This document shows positions 1-7,491 of a stretch of 12,226 nucleotides of DNA, in pieces. The translations under genes were made by a program, and so were the position numbers. Every line of letters begins with the position of its first letter. Position 1 is the stretch's first letter. The notes beneath the pieces were generated by a model that worked only from the letters and a program-made list of their open reading frames with translations, did not search any database and was not told where the DNA came from. The DNA is from Anaerolinea sp. (GTDB taxonomy: Bacteria > Chloroflexota > Anaerolineae > Anaerolineales > Villigracilaceae): NCBI GenBank assembly GCA_020720965.1, contig DYNS01000046.1:1-12226 (forward strand), read 5' to 3'.

Positions 1-1
1 C

Positions 2-1345
2 ATCAAGGCGCGCGGCCTCTCCTACCAGACCCTCACCAACGTCCCGGACTGGCAAAAAGACCTCTCCCTGCGCCAATGGCAGCGCGAAGCCACCATCGAA
101 CCGCCCCTGGTGGAAAACCTCGCCCTCTATTTTTACACCCTCGCCGGGCAAGAAAACACCGCCTATCCCCGCGCCGTCTCTGCCTCGTTCTGGCTGCTTG
201 CCAGCCTGCCCCTGGCTCTCCTCGCCTACCGATTCACGCACTCCCGCGCCGCCGTCTTCACCGCTCTGACATTCTTCCTCTTCGCCCCCTACGGAATCCC
301 TGCCAGCCGCGCCTTCCAACCCGACCCCCTCATGCTCTTGCTCATCCTGCTCTTCTGGCACAGCATAGACGTTTGGGCAACCCGTCCCCAATCCCTTCTA
401 TGGGCGCTTCTCAGCGGGCTTTGGGGAGGCTTGGCGATTTTTGTCAAACTCCCGGCGGTGTTTTTTGTCGTGGGTGCGGCAGCCGGTAGCATTCTTGCCC
501 ACATGGGCGTTTTGTCTGCCCTCAAAAACCCAAAAACATTCCTCATCATCCTGCTCGGCATTCTCCCTGCCGCCGCCTATCTTTTTTATGGGTTGTTCCT
601 CTCCGGCTTTTTGGGGCAGCAGTTTGGCGCAAGGTTTTACCCGCAAATGTGGGTATCCGCCGCGTTTTACCTGCGCTGGTTTCTCAAAGCCAGCCAGGTG
701 ACCGGGACTCTGCCCCTCGCCCTCGCCTTACTGGCAGGCATCCTCGCCCAACCCAAACAAGCCGTGTGGCTCGCCTCCCTAGGGGCGGTTTACCTGCTAT
801 ACGGTTTCACCTTCTCCCACCACATTGCCAGCCACGACTACTACAGCCTGCCCCTGCTCCCCCTCGTTGCCCTCAGCCTTGCCCTGCTCTCCGCCCCCGT
901 CTGGCAAACCCTGCGCCCCCTCTTCAGCCGCCCCCAAAAGATGATGGCGGCAGCCCTGCTCCTCCTCAGCCTCAGCGCCCTCGCTACTCAACACATCCTC
1001 GCCCGCCGCGCCACAGACTGGCAAGCCCAAGCCCAAACCTGGGCAAACATCGGAGAAGCCGTGCAGCACCAGCCCGGAGTCATCGCCCTCACCACCGAAT
1101 ACGCCTACCCCCTCGCCTACTACGGCTGGCAAAACGCCGATTCCTGGCTCGCCTCGGTGGAAATACAAAACTTCCTCACCACCTGGAAGCGCCTCACCCA
1201 AAAGAAAGACTACTTCCTCGTCACCGACTTTGCCGAATTTACCCGCCAGCCCCAACTGCAAGACCACCTTTACAAAAACTATCCTCTCCTCTCCCAATCC
1301 AGAGACTACATCCTTTTCGACCTTGCGCACCCCTACGCCCCCTAA
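2..1345 (+). CDS. GT39-like membrane glycosyltransferase, copy A (5' end outside window)
   Basis: The reading frame is open from base 2, so the gene is cut by the window edge; 447 residues are visible. Aligned by eye with the complete paralogue at 2275-3783, about 49 N-terminal residues are missing (the visible IKARGL matches LKARGM there), so a GTG-110 start would be wrong. It is a polytopic membrane protein of the GT-C/GT39 type (ArnT/PMT-like), a family that moves sugars from polyprenyl-phosphate donors to acceptors on the outer face of the membrane. Visible landmarks are IEPPL near the first external loop, FQPDPLM, a run of hydrophobic segments, HDYYSLPLLP, and a soluble C-terminal tail ending HPYAP. 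Donor and acceptor cannot be read from sequence. It is followed after 6 bp by a GT2 gene, and the pair is repeated downstream. Family call fairly secure, exact function unknown. Confidence 0.85.
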   Translation: MKARGLSYQTLTNVPDWQKDLSLRQWQREATIEPPLVENLALYFYTLAGQENTAYPRAVSASFWLLASLPLALLAYRFTHSRAAVFTALTFFLFAPYGIPASRAFQPDPLMLLLILLFWHSIDVWATRPQSLLWALLSGLWGGLAIFVKLPAVFFVVGAAAGSILAHMGVLSALKNPKTFLIILLGILPAAAYLFYGLFLSGFLGQQFGARFYPQMWVSAAFYLRWFLKASQVTGTLPLALALLAGILAQPKQAVWLASLGAVYLLYGFTFSHHIASHDYYSLPLLPLVALSLALLSAPVWQTLRPLFSRPQKMMAAALLLLSLSALATQHILARRATDWQAQAQTWANIGEAVQHQPGVIALTTEYAYPLAYYGWQNADSWLASVEIQNFLTTWKRLTQKKDYFLVTDFAEFTRQPQLQDHLYKNYPLLSQSRDYILFDLAHPYAP

Positions 1346-1351
1346 CCGCCG

Positions 1352-2278
1352 TTGATAACCATCGTCACCCCCTCCTACAACCAAGCCCCCTACCTGGAAG
1401 AGACCCTCCTCTCCGTTCTCAGGCAGGGCTACCCGCATCTGGAATACTTCGTCATAGACGGCGGCTCCAGCGATGGCAGCGTAGAAATCATCCGCCGCTA
1501 CGAGCGCCAACTCACCGGCTGGGTCAGCGAAAAAGACGAAGGGCAAGCCCACGCCATCAACAAAGGCTTCCAACGCGCCAGCGGTGAAATCATCGCCTGG
1601 CTCAACTCCGATGACACCTACCAGCCCGGAACCCTGCAAAAAGTGGAAGAAACCTTCCGACAAAATCCCCACATCGGAATGCTCTACGGCAATGTCCTCT
1701 CCATAGACGAACACAGCCGTCCCTTCAACCTGCAAACCTTTGCCCCCTACAACCTGCCAGACCTGCTCTCCTTTCGCATCATCAGTCAGCCCGCCGTCTT
1801 CATGCGCCGAGAAGTTTTGCAACAAGCCGGGTATCTCAACCAAAATTACCACCTCTTGCTAGACCATCAACTCTGGCTCCGGGTTGCAAACCTCGCTCCC
1901 ATCCTGTACCTGCCCCAAACCCTGGCATCCGCCCGTTATCACTCCCAAGCCAAAAACCTCGCCCGCACCGCCGATTTTGGTAAAGAAGCCTTCCAAATTG
2001 TTCAATGGCTGCAAACCGAACCGGCATACCAACCCCTTTACAACCATCACCGAAACAAAATTCTGGCGGGGGCGCACCGCCTGAATGCCTATTACCTGTT
2101 GGAAGGCAGCTTCCCCCGCCAATCGCTACAGGCTTACGCCAACGCTTTCCGTTATAATCCGCCCACCGCCCTCAAAGAACTTCACCGCATTTTATACGCC
2201 CTCCTTTTGCCCTTGGGCGTTACCCACCTGCGTCAACTCTACAACCGCCTTCGCGCCGCCCTCAAAACCCGACCATGA
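1352..2278 (+). CDS. GT2 family glycosyltransferase, copy A
   Basis: 308 residues. This is a soluble GT-A fold transferase that uses a nucleotide-sugar donor in the cytoplasm. The N-terminal strand ITIVTPSYNQ, the IDGGSSDGS nucleotide-binding turn (residues 35-43), the metal-binding NSDD (85-88) and DHQLW (171-175, the usual acceptor/base region) are all visible. The C-terminal ~100 residues are helical and longer than in copy B (262 residues). The only usable start is TTG at 1352: the upstream in-frame codons are the stop of the preceding gene and two CCG codons, and no Shine-Dalgarno is visible, which suggests coupling to the upstream gene. The stop overlaps the next start as ATGA (2275-2278). 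It probably adds a sugar to the repeat unit of the polysaccharide built by this locus; the sugar is unknown. Confidence 0.9.
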   Translation: MITIVTPSYNQAPYLEETLLSVLRQGYPHLEYFVIDGGSSDGSVEIIRRYERQLTGWVSEKDEGQAHAINKGFQRASGEIIAWLNSDDTYQPGTLQKVEETFRQNPHIGMLYGNVLSIDEHSRPFNLQTFAPYNLPDLLSFRIISQPAVFMRREVLQQAGYLNQNYHLLLDHQLWLRVANLAPILYLPQTLASARYHSQAKNLARTADFGKEAFQIVQWLQTEPAYQPLYNHHRNKILAGAHRLNAYYLLEGSFPRQSLQAYANAFRYNPPTALKELHRILYALLLPLGVTHLRQLYNRLRAALKTRP

Positions 2279-3783
2279 ACCCACCCACCTGGCTGTTTGG
2301 CTCCCGCAAAACCCTCACCTTTGCCCTGCTCCTCGCCTTCCTCCTCGCCCTCGGCATCCGTCTCTACGACCTCACCGACCTGCCCCTGGACTTTAACCCC
2401 ACCCGCCAACTCTTCTCCATGCTCAAAGCGCGGGGCATGTACTACGCCCTCTCCCCCCACCTCCCCGCCTGGCAAAGAGAAATCGCCATTCAGCAATGGC
2501 AAGAATCCCCGGTCATCGAACCCCCTCTGCTGGAAGCCCTCACTGCCCTCAGTTACCTGCCTTTTGGCGAGAACCTTGCCATTCCCCGCCTTTACTCCAT
2601 CCTCTTCTGGCTCCTGGGCGGAATTTTCCTATACCGCCTCGCTCAAGACCTCACCGACCCCAACGGCGCTTTCTTTAGCCTGCTTTTTTATCTTTTTCTG
2701 CCTTTTGGCATTTACGCCAGCCGTAGTTTTCAACCAGACCCCCTCATGGTCATGCTCACCCTTGCCGCTGTGTGGTCCATGTGGCAGTGGCGCACCCGCC
2801 CCGGCTGGAAGTGGGCGCTTACAGCCGGGATTCTCAACGGGCTGGCAATCCTCATCAAAAACGTTGCCGTTTTTCCCCTCCTCGGCGCAGCCTTGGGCAT
2901 TGTTCTGGAGCGGGGCATCTTCTCCAGCCTCAAAGACCGCCAAACCTGGCTGGTTGCCGCCCTTTCCATTTTTCCGGCAGGGGCATACACCCTCTACGGC
3001 ATTGGGAGTGGCTTTTTGGGGGGGCAATTCTCCAACCGATTTTTCCCGCATCTATGGAAAACCGCCGCTTTCTACCTGCAATGGAAAGGGCAGTTGGAGG
3101 GAATCTTCGGCTTTAGCCTCATCCTGCTTGCCCTGGCATCTCTCACACTCCTGCCCCGCCGACCCTTTGCCTTGCTCCTCGGACTCTGGGGCGGATACAC
3201 CCTGTATGGTTTCACCTTCGCCTACCACATCACCACCCACGACTATTATCACCTGCCCCTCATCCCCATCGCCGCCCTTTCGCTCGCCCCTCTCGCTCAA
3301 GTGCTGACCAGGCTTGCCCGAACCCGTCAGAACCTGTTTTGGCTGCGCTCCGCCACCGCTTTGGGGTTGAGCCTCGTCGTAGCCCTGCAACTCTGGACCG
3401 TCCGCGTGGAACTGATACGCAACGACTACCGCGCCGATGCCGCCTACCAGTACAGCATTGGCGAAGCCCTGGGGCATACCAGCCAACCCAGCCTCAGCCT
3501 GGCGCAGGATTACGGCGACCGGTTGGAATATTGGGGCTGGCAGCCCAACACCCCCTGGCAAGATGCCAGCCTGCGCGCCCTGCGCGAAGCCGGCGGGCAA
3601 ACTGTCGATTCGGCTGCCTACCTGCAACAAGCCCTGCCCGGCAAACGCTTCTTCATCATCACCCACCTTGCCCGCCTGGAAGCCGAACCCATCTTAAAAG
3701 AAACCCTCTACCAAAATTACCCCATTTACGCCCAGGGCAAAGGTTATGTCATCTTCGACCTGGCTGTGCCCCTCGCCCCCTGA
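2275..3783 (+). CDS. GT39-like membrane glycosyltransferase, copy B
   Basis: 502 residues, complete. A polytopic GT-C fold membrane protein: a membrane segment at about 12-30, an external loop with DFNPTRQ (39-45) and IEPPLLEAL (81-89), FQPDPLM (152-158), further hydrophobic segments to about 375, HDYYHLPLIP (322-331) and a soluble C-terminal tail. The (H/Q)xYYxLPLxP motif and the PPL motif are typical of GT39/ArnT-like proteins, which use lipid-linked sugars at the outer membrane face. The usual Asp-Glu pair in the first external loop appears as D39-F40 here, so catalytic assignment is uncertain. It is clearly paralogous to the gene at 2-1345 along its whole visible length. The ATG at 2275 overlaps the previous stop (ATGA), favouring translational coupling; a GT2 gene follows 18 bp later. 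Confidence 0.88.
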   Translation: MNPPTWLFGSRKTLTFALLLAFLLALGIRLYDLTDLPLDFNPTRQLFSMLKARGMYYALSPHLPAWQREIAIQQWQESPVIEPPLLEALTALSYLPFGENLAIPRLYSILFWLLGGIFLYRLAQDLTDPNGAFFSLLFYLFLPFGIYASRSFQPDPLMVMLTLAAVWSMWQWRTRPGWKWALTAGILNGLAILIKNVAVFPLLGAALGIVLERGIFSSLKDRQTWLVAALSIFPAGAYTLYGIGSGFLGGQFSNRFFPHLWKTAAFYLQWKGQLEGIFGFSLILLALASLTLLPRRPFALLLGLWGGYTLYGFTFAYHITTHDYYHLPLIPIAALSLAPLAQVLTRLARTRQNLFWLRSATALGLSLVVALQLWTVRVELIRNDYRADAAYQYSIGEALGHTSQPSLSLAQDYGDRLEYWGWQPNTPWQDASLRALREAGGQTVDSAAYLQQALPGKRFFIITHLARLEAEPILKETLYQNYPIYAQGKGYVIFDLAVPLAP

Positions 3784-3789
3784 CCCGCT

Positions 3790-3793
3790 GGAG
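3790..3793 (+). promoter_or_regulatory. Ribosome binding site deciding the TTG start of GT2 copy B
   Basis: GGAG lies 8 nt before TTG-3802, in the 18-bp gap after the upstream stop codon. It is the only purine-rich tract in the gap and supports the unusual TTG start. Confidence 0.55.
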
Positions 3794-3801
3794 ACGCCCC
3801 C

Positions 3802-4590
3802 TTGTCCTCCCTCCCCCTCCTCAGCATCATCACCCCCTCCTACAACCAGGCAGCCTACCTGGAAACCACCATCCGCTCTGTGTTGGAGCAAAACTACCCC
3901 CATCTGGAATACATCATCGTAGATGGCGGCTCCACAGACGGCTCGGTGGAAATCATCCAAAAATACGCCTCCCGCCTTGCCTGGTGGGTCAGCGAAAAAG
4001 ACCAGGGACAAACCGATGCCCTTAACAAAGGTTTTGCCCGCGCCCAAGGACACATTATCGGCTGGCTTAACTCAGACGACACCTACCAGCCCGGCGCACT
4101 CGCCGCCGCCGCCGCCTACCTGCAAGCAAACCCATCGGTTGGGCTGGTATACGGCGAAGCCAACTTTATAGACCAGGCAGGGCGCATCATCGGGCGTTTT
4201 CCCGCCGCCCAAACCGACTACGCCCGCCTGCGCCGGGGCTATGTTCACATCCCCCAACAAGCCGCCTTCTTCCGCGCCGAACACCTGCGTCAGGTTCTCC
4301 CCCTGGACCCCTCCTTCTACTTTGCCATGGACTACGACCTCTGGGTGCGCCTCGCCCAAATCAGCCGCCCCCAATACCTGCCGGGGCAGATGTGGGCAAA
4401 CTTCCGCCTGCACGCCAGCGGAAAAACCATCAGCGCCGATGACCGCTGTTGGCCCGAAATGCTCAAAGTCCACTACCGCGATGGCGGCAGCTTCTTTGCC
4501 CCCCTCGTAGCAAAATATTACCTTCGCAAACTCGCCGCCCCCCTGCTCCACTGGCAGCGTCAGCGCAAAATGCAAAAACATAATCCATGA
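3802..4590 (+). CDS. GT2 family glycosyltransferase, copy B
   Basis: 262 residues, soluble GT-A fold. SIITPSYNQ (8-16), VDGGSTDGS (40-48), the metal-binding NSDD (90-93) and MDYDLWVRL (176-184) mark a nucleotide-sugar-dependent GT2 enzyme. It matches copy A closely over the first ~100 residues (for example YPHLEY, DGGS.DGSVEII, WVSEKD.GQ, WLNSDDTYQPG), then diverges in the acceptor half, which fits a duplicated enzyme with a changed acceptor or sugar. The start is TTG at 3802, supported by GGAG at 3790-3793 with 8-nt spacing; it places the start at the first beta strand as expected for the family. The stop overlaps the next gene's ATG (ATGA, 4587-4590). The C-terminus is basic (HWQRQRKMQK), possibly membrane-associated. 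Confidence 0.9.
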   Translation: MSSLPLLSIITPSYNQAAYLETTIRSVLEQNYPHLEYIIVDGGSTDGSVEIIQKYASRLAWWVSEKDQGQTDALNKGFARAQGHIIGWLNSDDTYQPGALAAAAAYLQANPSVGLVYGEANFIDQAGRIIGRFPAAQTDYARLRRGYVHIPQQAAFFRAEHLRQVLPLDPSFYFAMDYDLWVRLAQISRPQYLPGQMWANFRLHASGKTISADDRCWPEMLKVHYRDGGSFFAPLVAKYYLRKLAAPLLHWQRQRKMQKHNP

Positions 4591-5300
4591 AAAATCTCTT
4601 CGCCCCCCCCAGCCTGCAAGACCTTCTGCGCCTTCTCCGCGCCTGGCGATTTTGGCTGGCAGGCGCTCTCATGGGCGCCATGCTCGGCGCAGGCGCATAC
4701 ACCCTCTTTCCCCCGGAATATCGCGCAACCGCCACCATCGTCATAGACTTTAACGCCGAAGAAGCCTGGGACGTGGAAAGCGACAAAGAACTCTTCTACT
4801 TTTTGGAAAGAGAAACCCGCAAATTGGAAGAACTCGCCTGGGCAGAAACAACCCTGCAACAAGTGGCGCAAGAAACCGGCTACAGCCTGCCCCAACTGCA
4901 AACCAAACTGCAACTCAGCCAGCCCGAAGACGGCGGCTGGCATTTTAACGCCCAAGACCCCAACCCCCAAATCGCCTCCCAACTGGCATCTGCCTGGGCA
5001 AGAACCTTTGCCAGCCAAACCAGAGCCGGAATACAAACCGCCATCCAACTCCGCGCCGCCTTGCGCCAACTGGAAGAAAACCCCGCCGACCCCAACCTGC
5101 CCGCCAAAATTGAGCAGTTCCAAGCCCAATCCCTCGGCATCACCCCGGAAATGCAAATCTCCGAAGCCCAACCCTCCGCCCTGCCCACCCAAAGAAAGAC
5201 TCCCCTGGAGGCATACCTGCTTGGCGGGGCTTTCTTCTTCCTCAGCCTTAGCGCCTTGCTGGTCTTATTTGCGCCGCCCCCCACCCGCCATGCCCCTTAA
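4587..5300 (+). CDS. Wzz-like polysaccharide chain-length / co-polymerase protein
   Basis: 237 residues. The layout is that of the Wzz/polysaccharide co-polymerase family: a short cytoplasmic N-terminus, membrane segment 1 at about 21-41, the FPPEYRATATIVI strand right after it, an extracytoplasmic helical and charged region (about 60-190), and membrane segment 2 at about 209-229 with a short tail. Such proteins set the length of polymer made by a Wzy polymerase. It is shorter than typical Wzz proteins (usually over 300 residues) and has no BY-kinase domain or tyrosine-rich tail. Its start overlaps the preceding stop (ATGA) and its stop overlaps the next gene by 11 bp; that next gene is a Wzy-family protein, exactly the expected partner. 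The call rests on topology, the post-TM1 motif and context rather than a strong catalytic motif. Confidence 0.72.
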   Translation: MKNLFAPPSLQDLLRLLRAWRFWLAGALMGAMLGAGAYTLFPPEYRATATIVIDFNAEEAWDVESDKELFYFLERETRKLEELAWAETTLQQVAQETGYSLPQLQTKLQLSQPEDGGWHFNAQDPNPQIASQLASAWARTFASQTRAGIQTAIQLRAALRQLEENPADPNLPAKIEQFQAQSLGITPEMQISEAQPSALPTQRKTPLEAYLLGGAFFFLSLSALLVLFAPPPTRHAP

Positions 5301-6753
5301 ACTCCCCACCCTTACTTTGGGGCAAGGGAGCCGGGCATTGTGGGCGCTCACCCTCCTCAGCCTGCCCATCACCAGTTTTCGTTACCTGCCCTTCCTTGGA
5401 ACAGGCACGACTGTCCGCCCTTTGGCAGTCTACCCCCTCGCCATTTTGCTTCCCCTTCTGCTCTTACGCATCTGGAAGAAGGAAATCGCCCGTCCCCTGC
5501 CAGGGACTTTGGTAGCCCTGGCAGCCTTCCTGCTCGCGGCGCTTGCCTCCACCGCCCTGGGCATGATTCTTGCCCCCCTGCCCCTGCGTGGCGTGGAATA
5601 CGCCGACCGCGCCCTGCGCTCCCTCCTTACCCTGGGGATGGGGCTTGCCTTCTTCCTCGCCGCCGTGTGGATGAACCAGACCAAAGAAGACCTGCACTTC
5701 ACCGCCCGCTGGCTTCTGTGGGGGATGTTCGCTCACTTACTGTGGGGCGCGGTGCAATTTTGGGGGCTGAATACCGGCAAACGCCAAATCCTTACCCAAA
5801 TACAACAAAGTTTCTCCGTGCGCGGGCTGGTAAAGAACAAGCGCGTCTCCGGTTTTGCCTTCGAGCCATCCTGGCTGGCGGGGCAGCTGACGAGCCTGTA
5901 CCTTCCCTGGCTGATGGGTGCGTGGCTGGGTAAAGAAAAATTGTTCGGCACCCTTAGCCGGTGGGCGCAGCCCCTTTTGGGGTTAAGCGCCCTCGTCCTT
6001 CTGCTGATGACCTACTCCCGCTCCGGGTTGCTGGTCACGACCCTTGCCGGAGCGCTCACCTTTCTTTTGGCGGGGGGTGTCTCGTTTTTGGCGCAGGGCT
6101 GGGGCTGGTTTTTGGCGGGGTTCCGCCGGGGGCAGGTAAAAAGCCCAGGGGATAGAATCCGGGCTGGCATCGGGCGGGTTTTGCTCCTCGCCTTGTTTTT
6201 TGCCGTTTTGGCGGGCGCAGCCTTCTTTCTGGCAGATAAGGGCTACATCGCCGCCTTCTTCACTGCCCCCAAAGACAATTTGTTCGAGTACGCCGTTTCG
6301 GTCTATCTCGGTCCGCGCCTGGCGTATGCCTCGGCGGCTTTGCAAGCTTTTTACGCTTCCCCGCTGTTTGGGGTGGGGCTGGGCGGCAGCGGATTTTGGA
6401 TATACCCCAACCTGCCAGATTGGGCGCTCTCCGGCGTGCCAGAAATTGCCGAGCAGCTAAGCCCGCTTTCCGCTCAATTCCCTAACCCCAAAAATTTGTT
6501 TGTGCGCCTGCTGGCAGAGACGGGCTTGGTGGGTTTTACTCTGTTTGTGGCGTTTTATTTTTCGGTTCTGGCAGACGCGCTGGATTTACTGGGCAAAAAG
6601 GAGCGTTTTTTGGGCGCAATGGGGCTGTTTGCGCTGACGGCGATTGTGCTGCAAGGCTTCTCGCAAGATTCGTTTGCCATGCCGGAAATATGGTTAAATT
6701 TGGGCGTTTTAACCGGCGCTGCCGGTGCATTTTTGCAAGCCGAGGAGATGTAG
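5290..6753 (+). CDS. O-antigen ligase/polymerase family membrane protein (Wzy-like)
   Basis: 487 residues from ATG-5290. The frame is open far upstream, but that part overlaps the Wzz-like gene and reads as low-complexity K/P/S sequence, so ATG-5290 (11-bp overlap) is preferred. About ten or more hydrophobic segments are visible. The O-antigen ligase (Wzy_C) signatures are present: an Arg-containing loop TYSRSGLL (241-248), then after a soluble loop PLFGVGLGGSGF (358-369) and NPKNLFVRLLAETGLVG (399-415), which corresponds to the family's HxxN...L..E.GL.G motif but lacks the common His. A Wzy polymerase joining repeat units is more likely than a WaaL ligase, since the presumed host is a monoderm without LPS and a Wzz-like gene lies next door. 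Base composition changes sharply within the gene near 5.7 kb. Confidence 0.82.
   Translation: MPLKLPTLTLGQGSRALWALTLLSLPITSFRYLPFLGTGTTVRPLAVYPLAILLPLLLLRIWKKEIARPLPGTLVALAAFLLAALASTALGMILAPLPLRGVEYADRALRSLLTLGMGLAFFLAAVWMNQTKEDLHFTARWLLWGMFAHLLWGAVQFWGLNTGKRQILTQIQQSFSVRGLVKNKRVSGFAFEPSWLAGQLTSLYLPWLMGAWLGKEKLFGTLSRWAQPLLGLSALVLLLMTYSRSGLLVTTLAGALTFLLAGGVSFLAQGWGWFLAGFRRGQVKSPGDRIRAGIGRVLLLALFFAVLAGAAFFLADKGYIAAFFTAPKDNLFEYAVSVYLGPRLAYASAALQAFYASPLFGVGLGGSGFWIYPNLPDWALSGVPEIAEQLSPLSAQFPNPKNLFVRLLAETGLVGFTLFVAFYFSVLADALDLLGKKERFLGAMGLFALTAIVLQGFSQDSFAMPEIWLNLGVLTGAAGAFLQAEEM
6742..6747 (+). promoter_or_regulatory. Ribosome binding site of the sulfotransferase gene
   Basis: GAGGAG sits 6 nt before ATG-6754, inside the last codons of the upstream gene. 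It is the strongest Shine-Dalgarno seen in this part of the window and fixes the start. Confidence 0.7.
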
Positions 6754-7491
6754 ATGATTGTTCTTTCTGTAGGAATGCCGCGTGCCGGGTCTGGCTGGCA
6801 TTACAACCTGGTACACGACCTGATGGCGACAACCGGCTGTGACGAAGCCCGCGAAATTCGGACCCGGTTTGGTTTGCAAAAAATCCTGACGGAGGTCAAC
6901 TGCAACATTGGGGTACTCAGTCTGCGCCGTCTGGTGATGGTGCTGCGCCCTGCCCTTCTGGGGCATACCTTTGTCATCAAAGCCCATTCTGCCCCAACGG
7001 CTTGGGCGAGGGCGCTTATTGCGGGCGGGTGGATGAAAACGACCTACATTTACCGCGACCCGCGTGATGCCATGCTTTCTGCGGTGGAATATGGGCGGCG
7101 GGTGCTGGAAAAACAAGGCAGACCGAATGCCTTCTCCCATTTAACCGACCTGCCCACAAGCCTGAACTTTTTTGACGAATATGTGCGCGGCTGGCAGGCT
7201 TGGTCTCAAACGCCGGGGGTTTTGGTGGCGCGTTATGAAGATTTGCTGGCAAATTACGATGCGGAAACCCAAAACCTGCTCGGATTTTTGGGCATTTCCC
7301 CTCAGAGCGAGGCGGTGCAGGCGGTTCTCGCTCAATATCGCCCCGGCGGGGCGGAACAGAGTCATTTGCAGGGTACACATTTTTATAAGGGGCAGGTGGG
7401 GCGCTTTCGGCAGCGCTACTCCGCCGAGGAACAGCAGGCGATGAACGAACGCTTTGCCCCCTACCTGCGCGGTATGGGCTACGAGGTTTAA
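6754..7491 (+). CDS. PAPS-dependent sulfotransferase
   Basis: 245 residues, complete, soluble. It should transfer a sulfuryl group from PAPS to a hydroxyl on a sugar or small molecule. All landmark regions of the family are visible: the 5'-phosphosulfate loop GMPRAGSGW (7-15, an Arg variant of the usual PKSGTTW), the IKAHSAP segment (75-81) carrying the candidate catalytic His78, the 3'-phosphate-binding YRDPRDAMLSAVEY (100-113, with Arg101 and Ser109), and a C-terminal KGQVGRF...YSAEEQQ (212-228) matching the family's RKGxxGdWk..FT.eq motif. It follows the Wzy-like gene directly, with only the upstream stop codon before ATG-6754 and a good GAGGAG. Context suggests the substrate is the polysaccharide made by the upstream enzymes, but that is inference. 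It lies in the G/T-rich segment with different codon choice from the upstream genes. Confidence 0.88.
   Translation: MIVLSVGMPRAGSGWHYNLVHDLMATTGCDEAREIRTRFGLQKILTEVNCNIGVLSLRRLVMVLRPALLGHTFVIKAHSAPTAWARALIAGGWMKTTYIYRDPRDAMLSAVEYGRRVLEKQGRPNAFSHLTDLPTSLNFFDEYVRGWQAWSQTPGVLVARYEDLLANYDAETQNLLGFLGISPQSEAVQAVLAQYRPGGAEQSHLQGTHFYKGQVGRFRQRYSAEEQQAMNERFAPYLRGMGYEV

Noticed and set aside
110..1345. GTG-110 as the start of GT39 copy A
   Set aside because: The frame is open to the window edge and the upstream residues align with copy B, so the gene starts outside the window.
649..1587. Long + strand open frame (312 codons) in another frame
   Set aside because: Translation is Pro/Arg/His-rich low-complexity sequence, the usual shadow of a GC-rich gene.
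797..1852. Long - strand open frame (351 codons) opposite GT39 copy A and GT2 copy A
   Set aside because: Its translation is Gly/Val/Glu-rich with no family motif, and it spans the junction of two well-supported + strand genes. It results from the C-rich coding strand, which leaves few stops on the other strand.
2297..3307. 336-codon + strand frame inside GT39 copy B
   Set aside because: Ser/Pro-rich translation with no motif, and fully contained in a clear membrane glycosyltransferase gene.
3052..3666. 204-codon - strand frame opposite GT39 copy B
   Set aside because: Gly/Gln/Ala-rich shadow with no recognisable domain.
5008..5289. 94-residue N-terminal extension of the Wzy-like protein
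   Set aside because: Reads as Lys/Pro/Ser-rich noise and lies wholly inside the Wzz-like gene; ATG-5290 gives a normal membrane-protein N-terminus.
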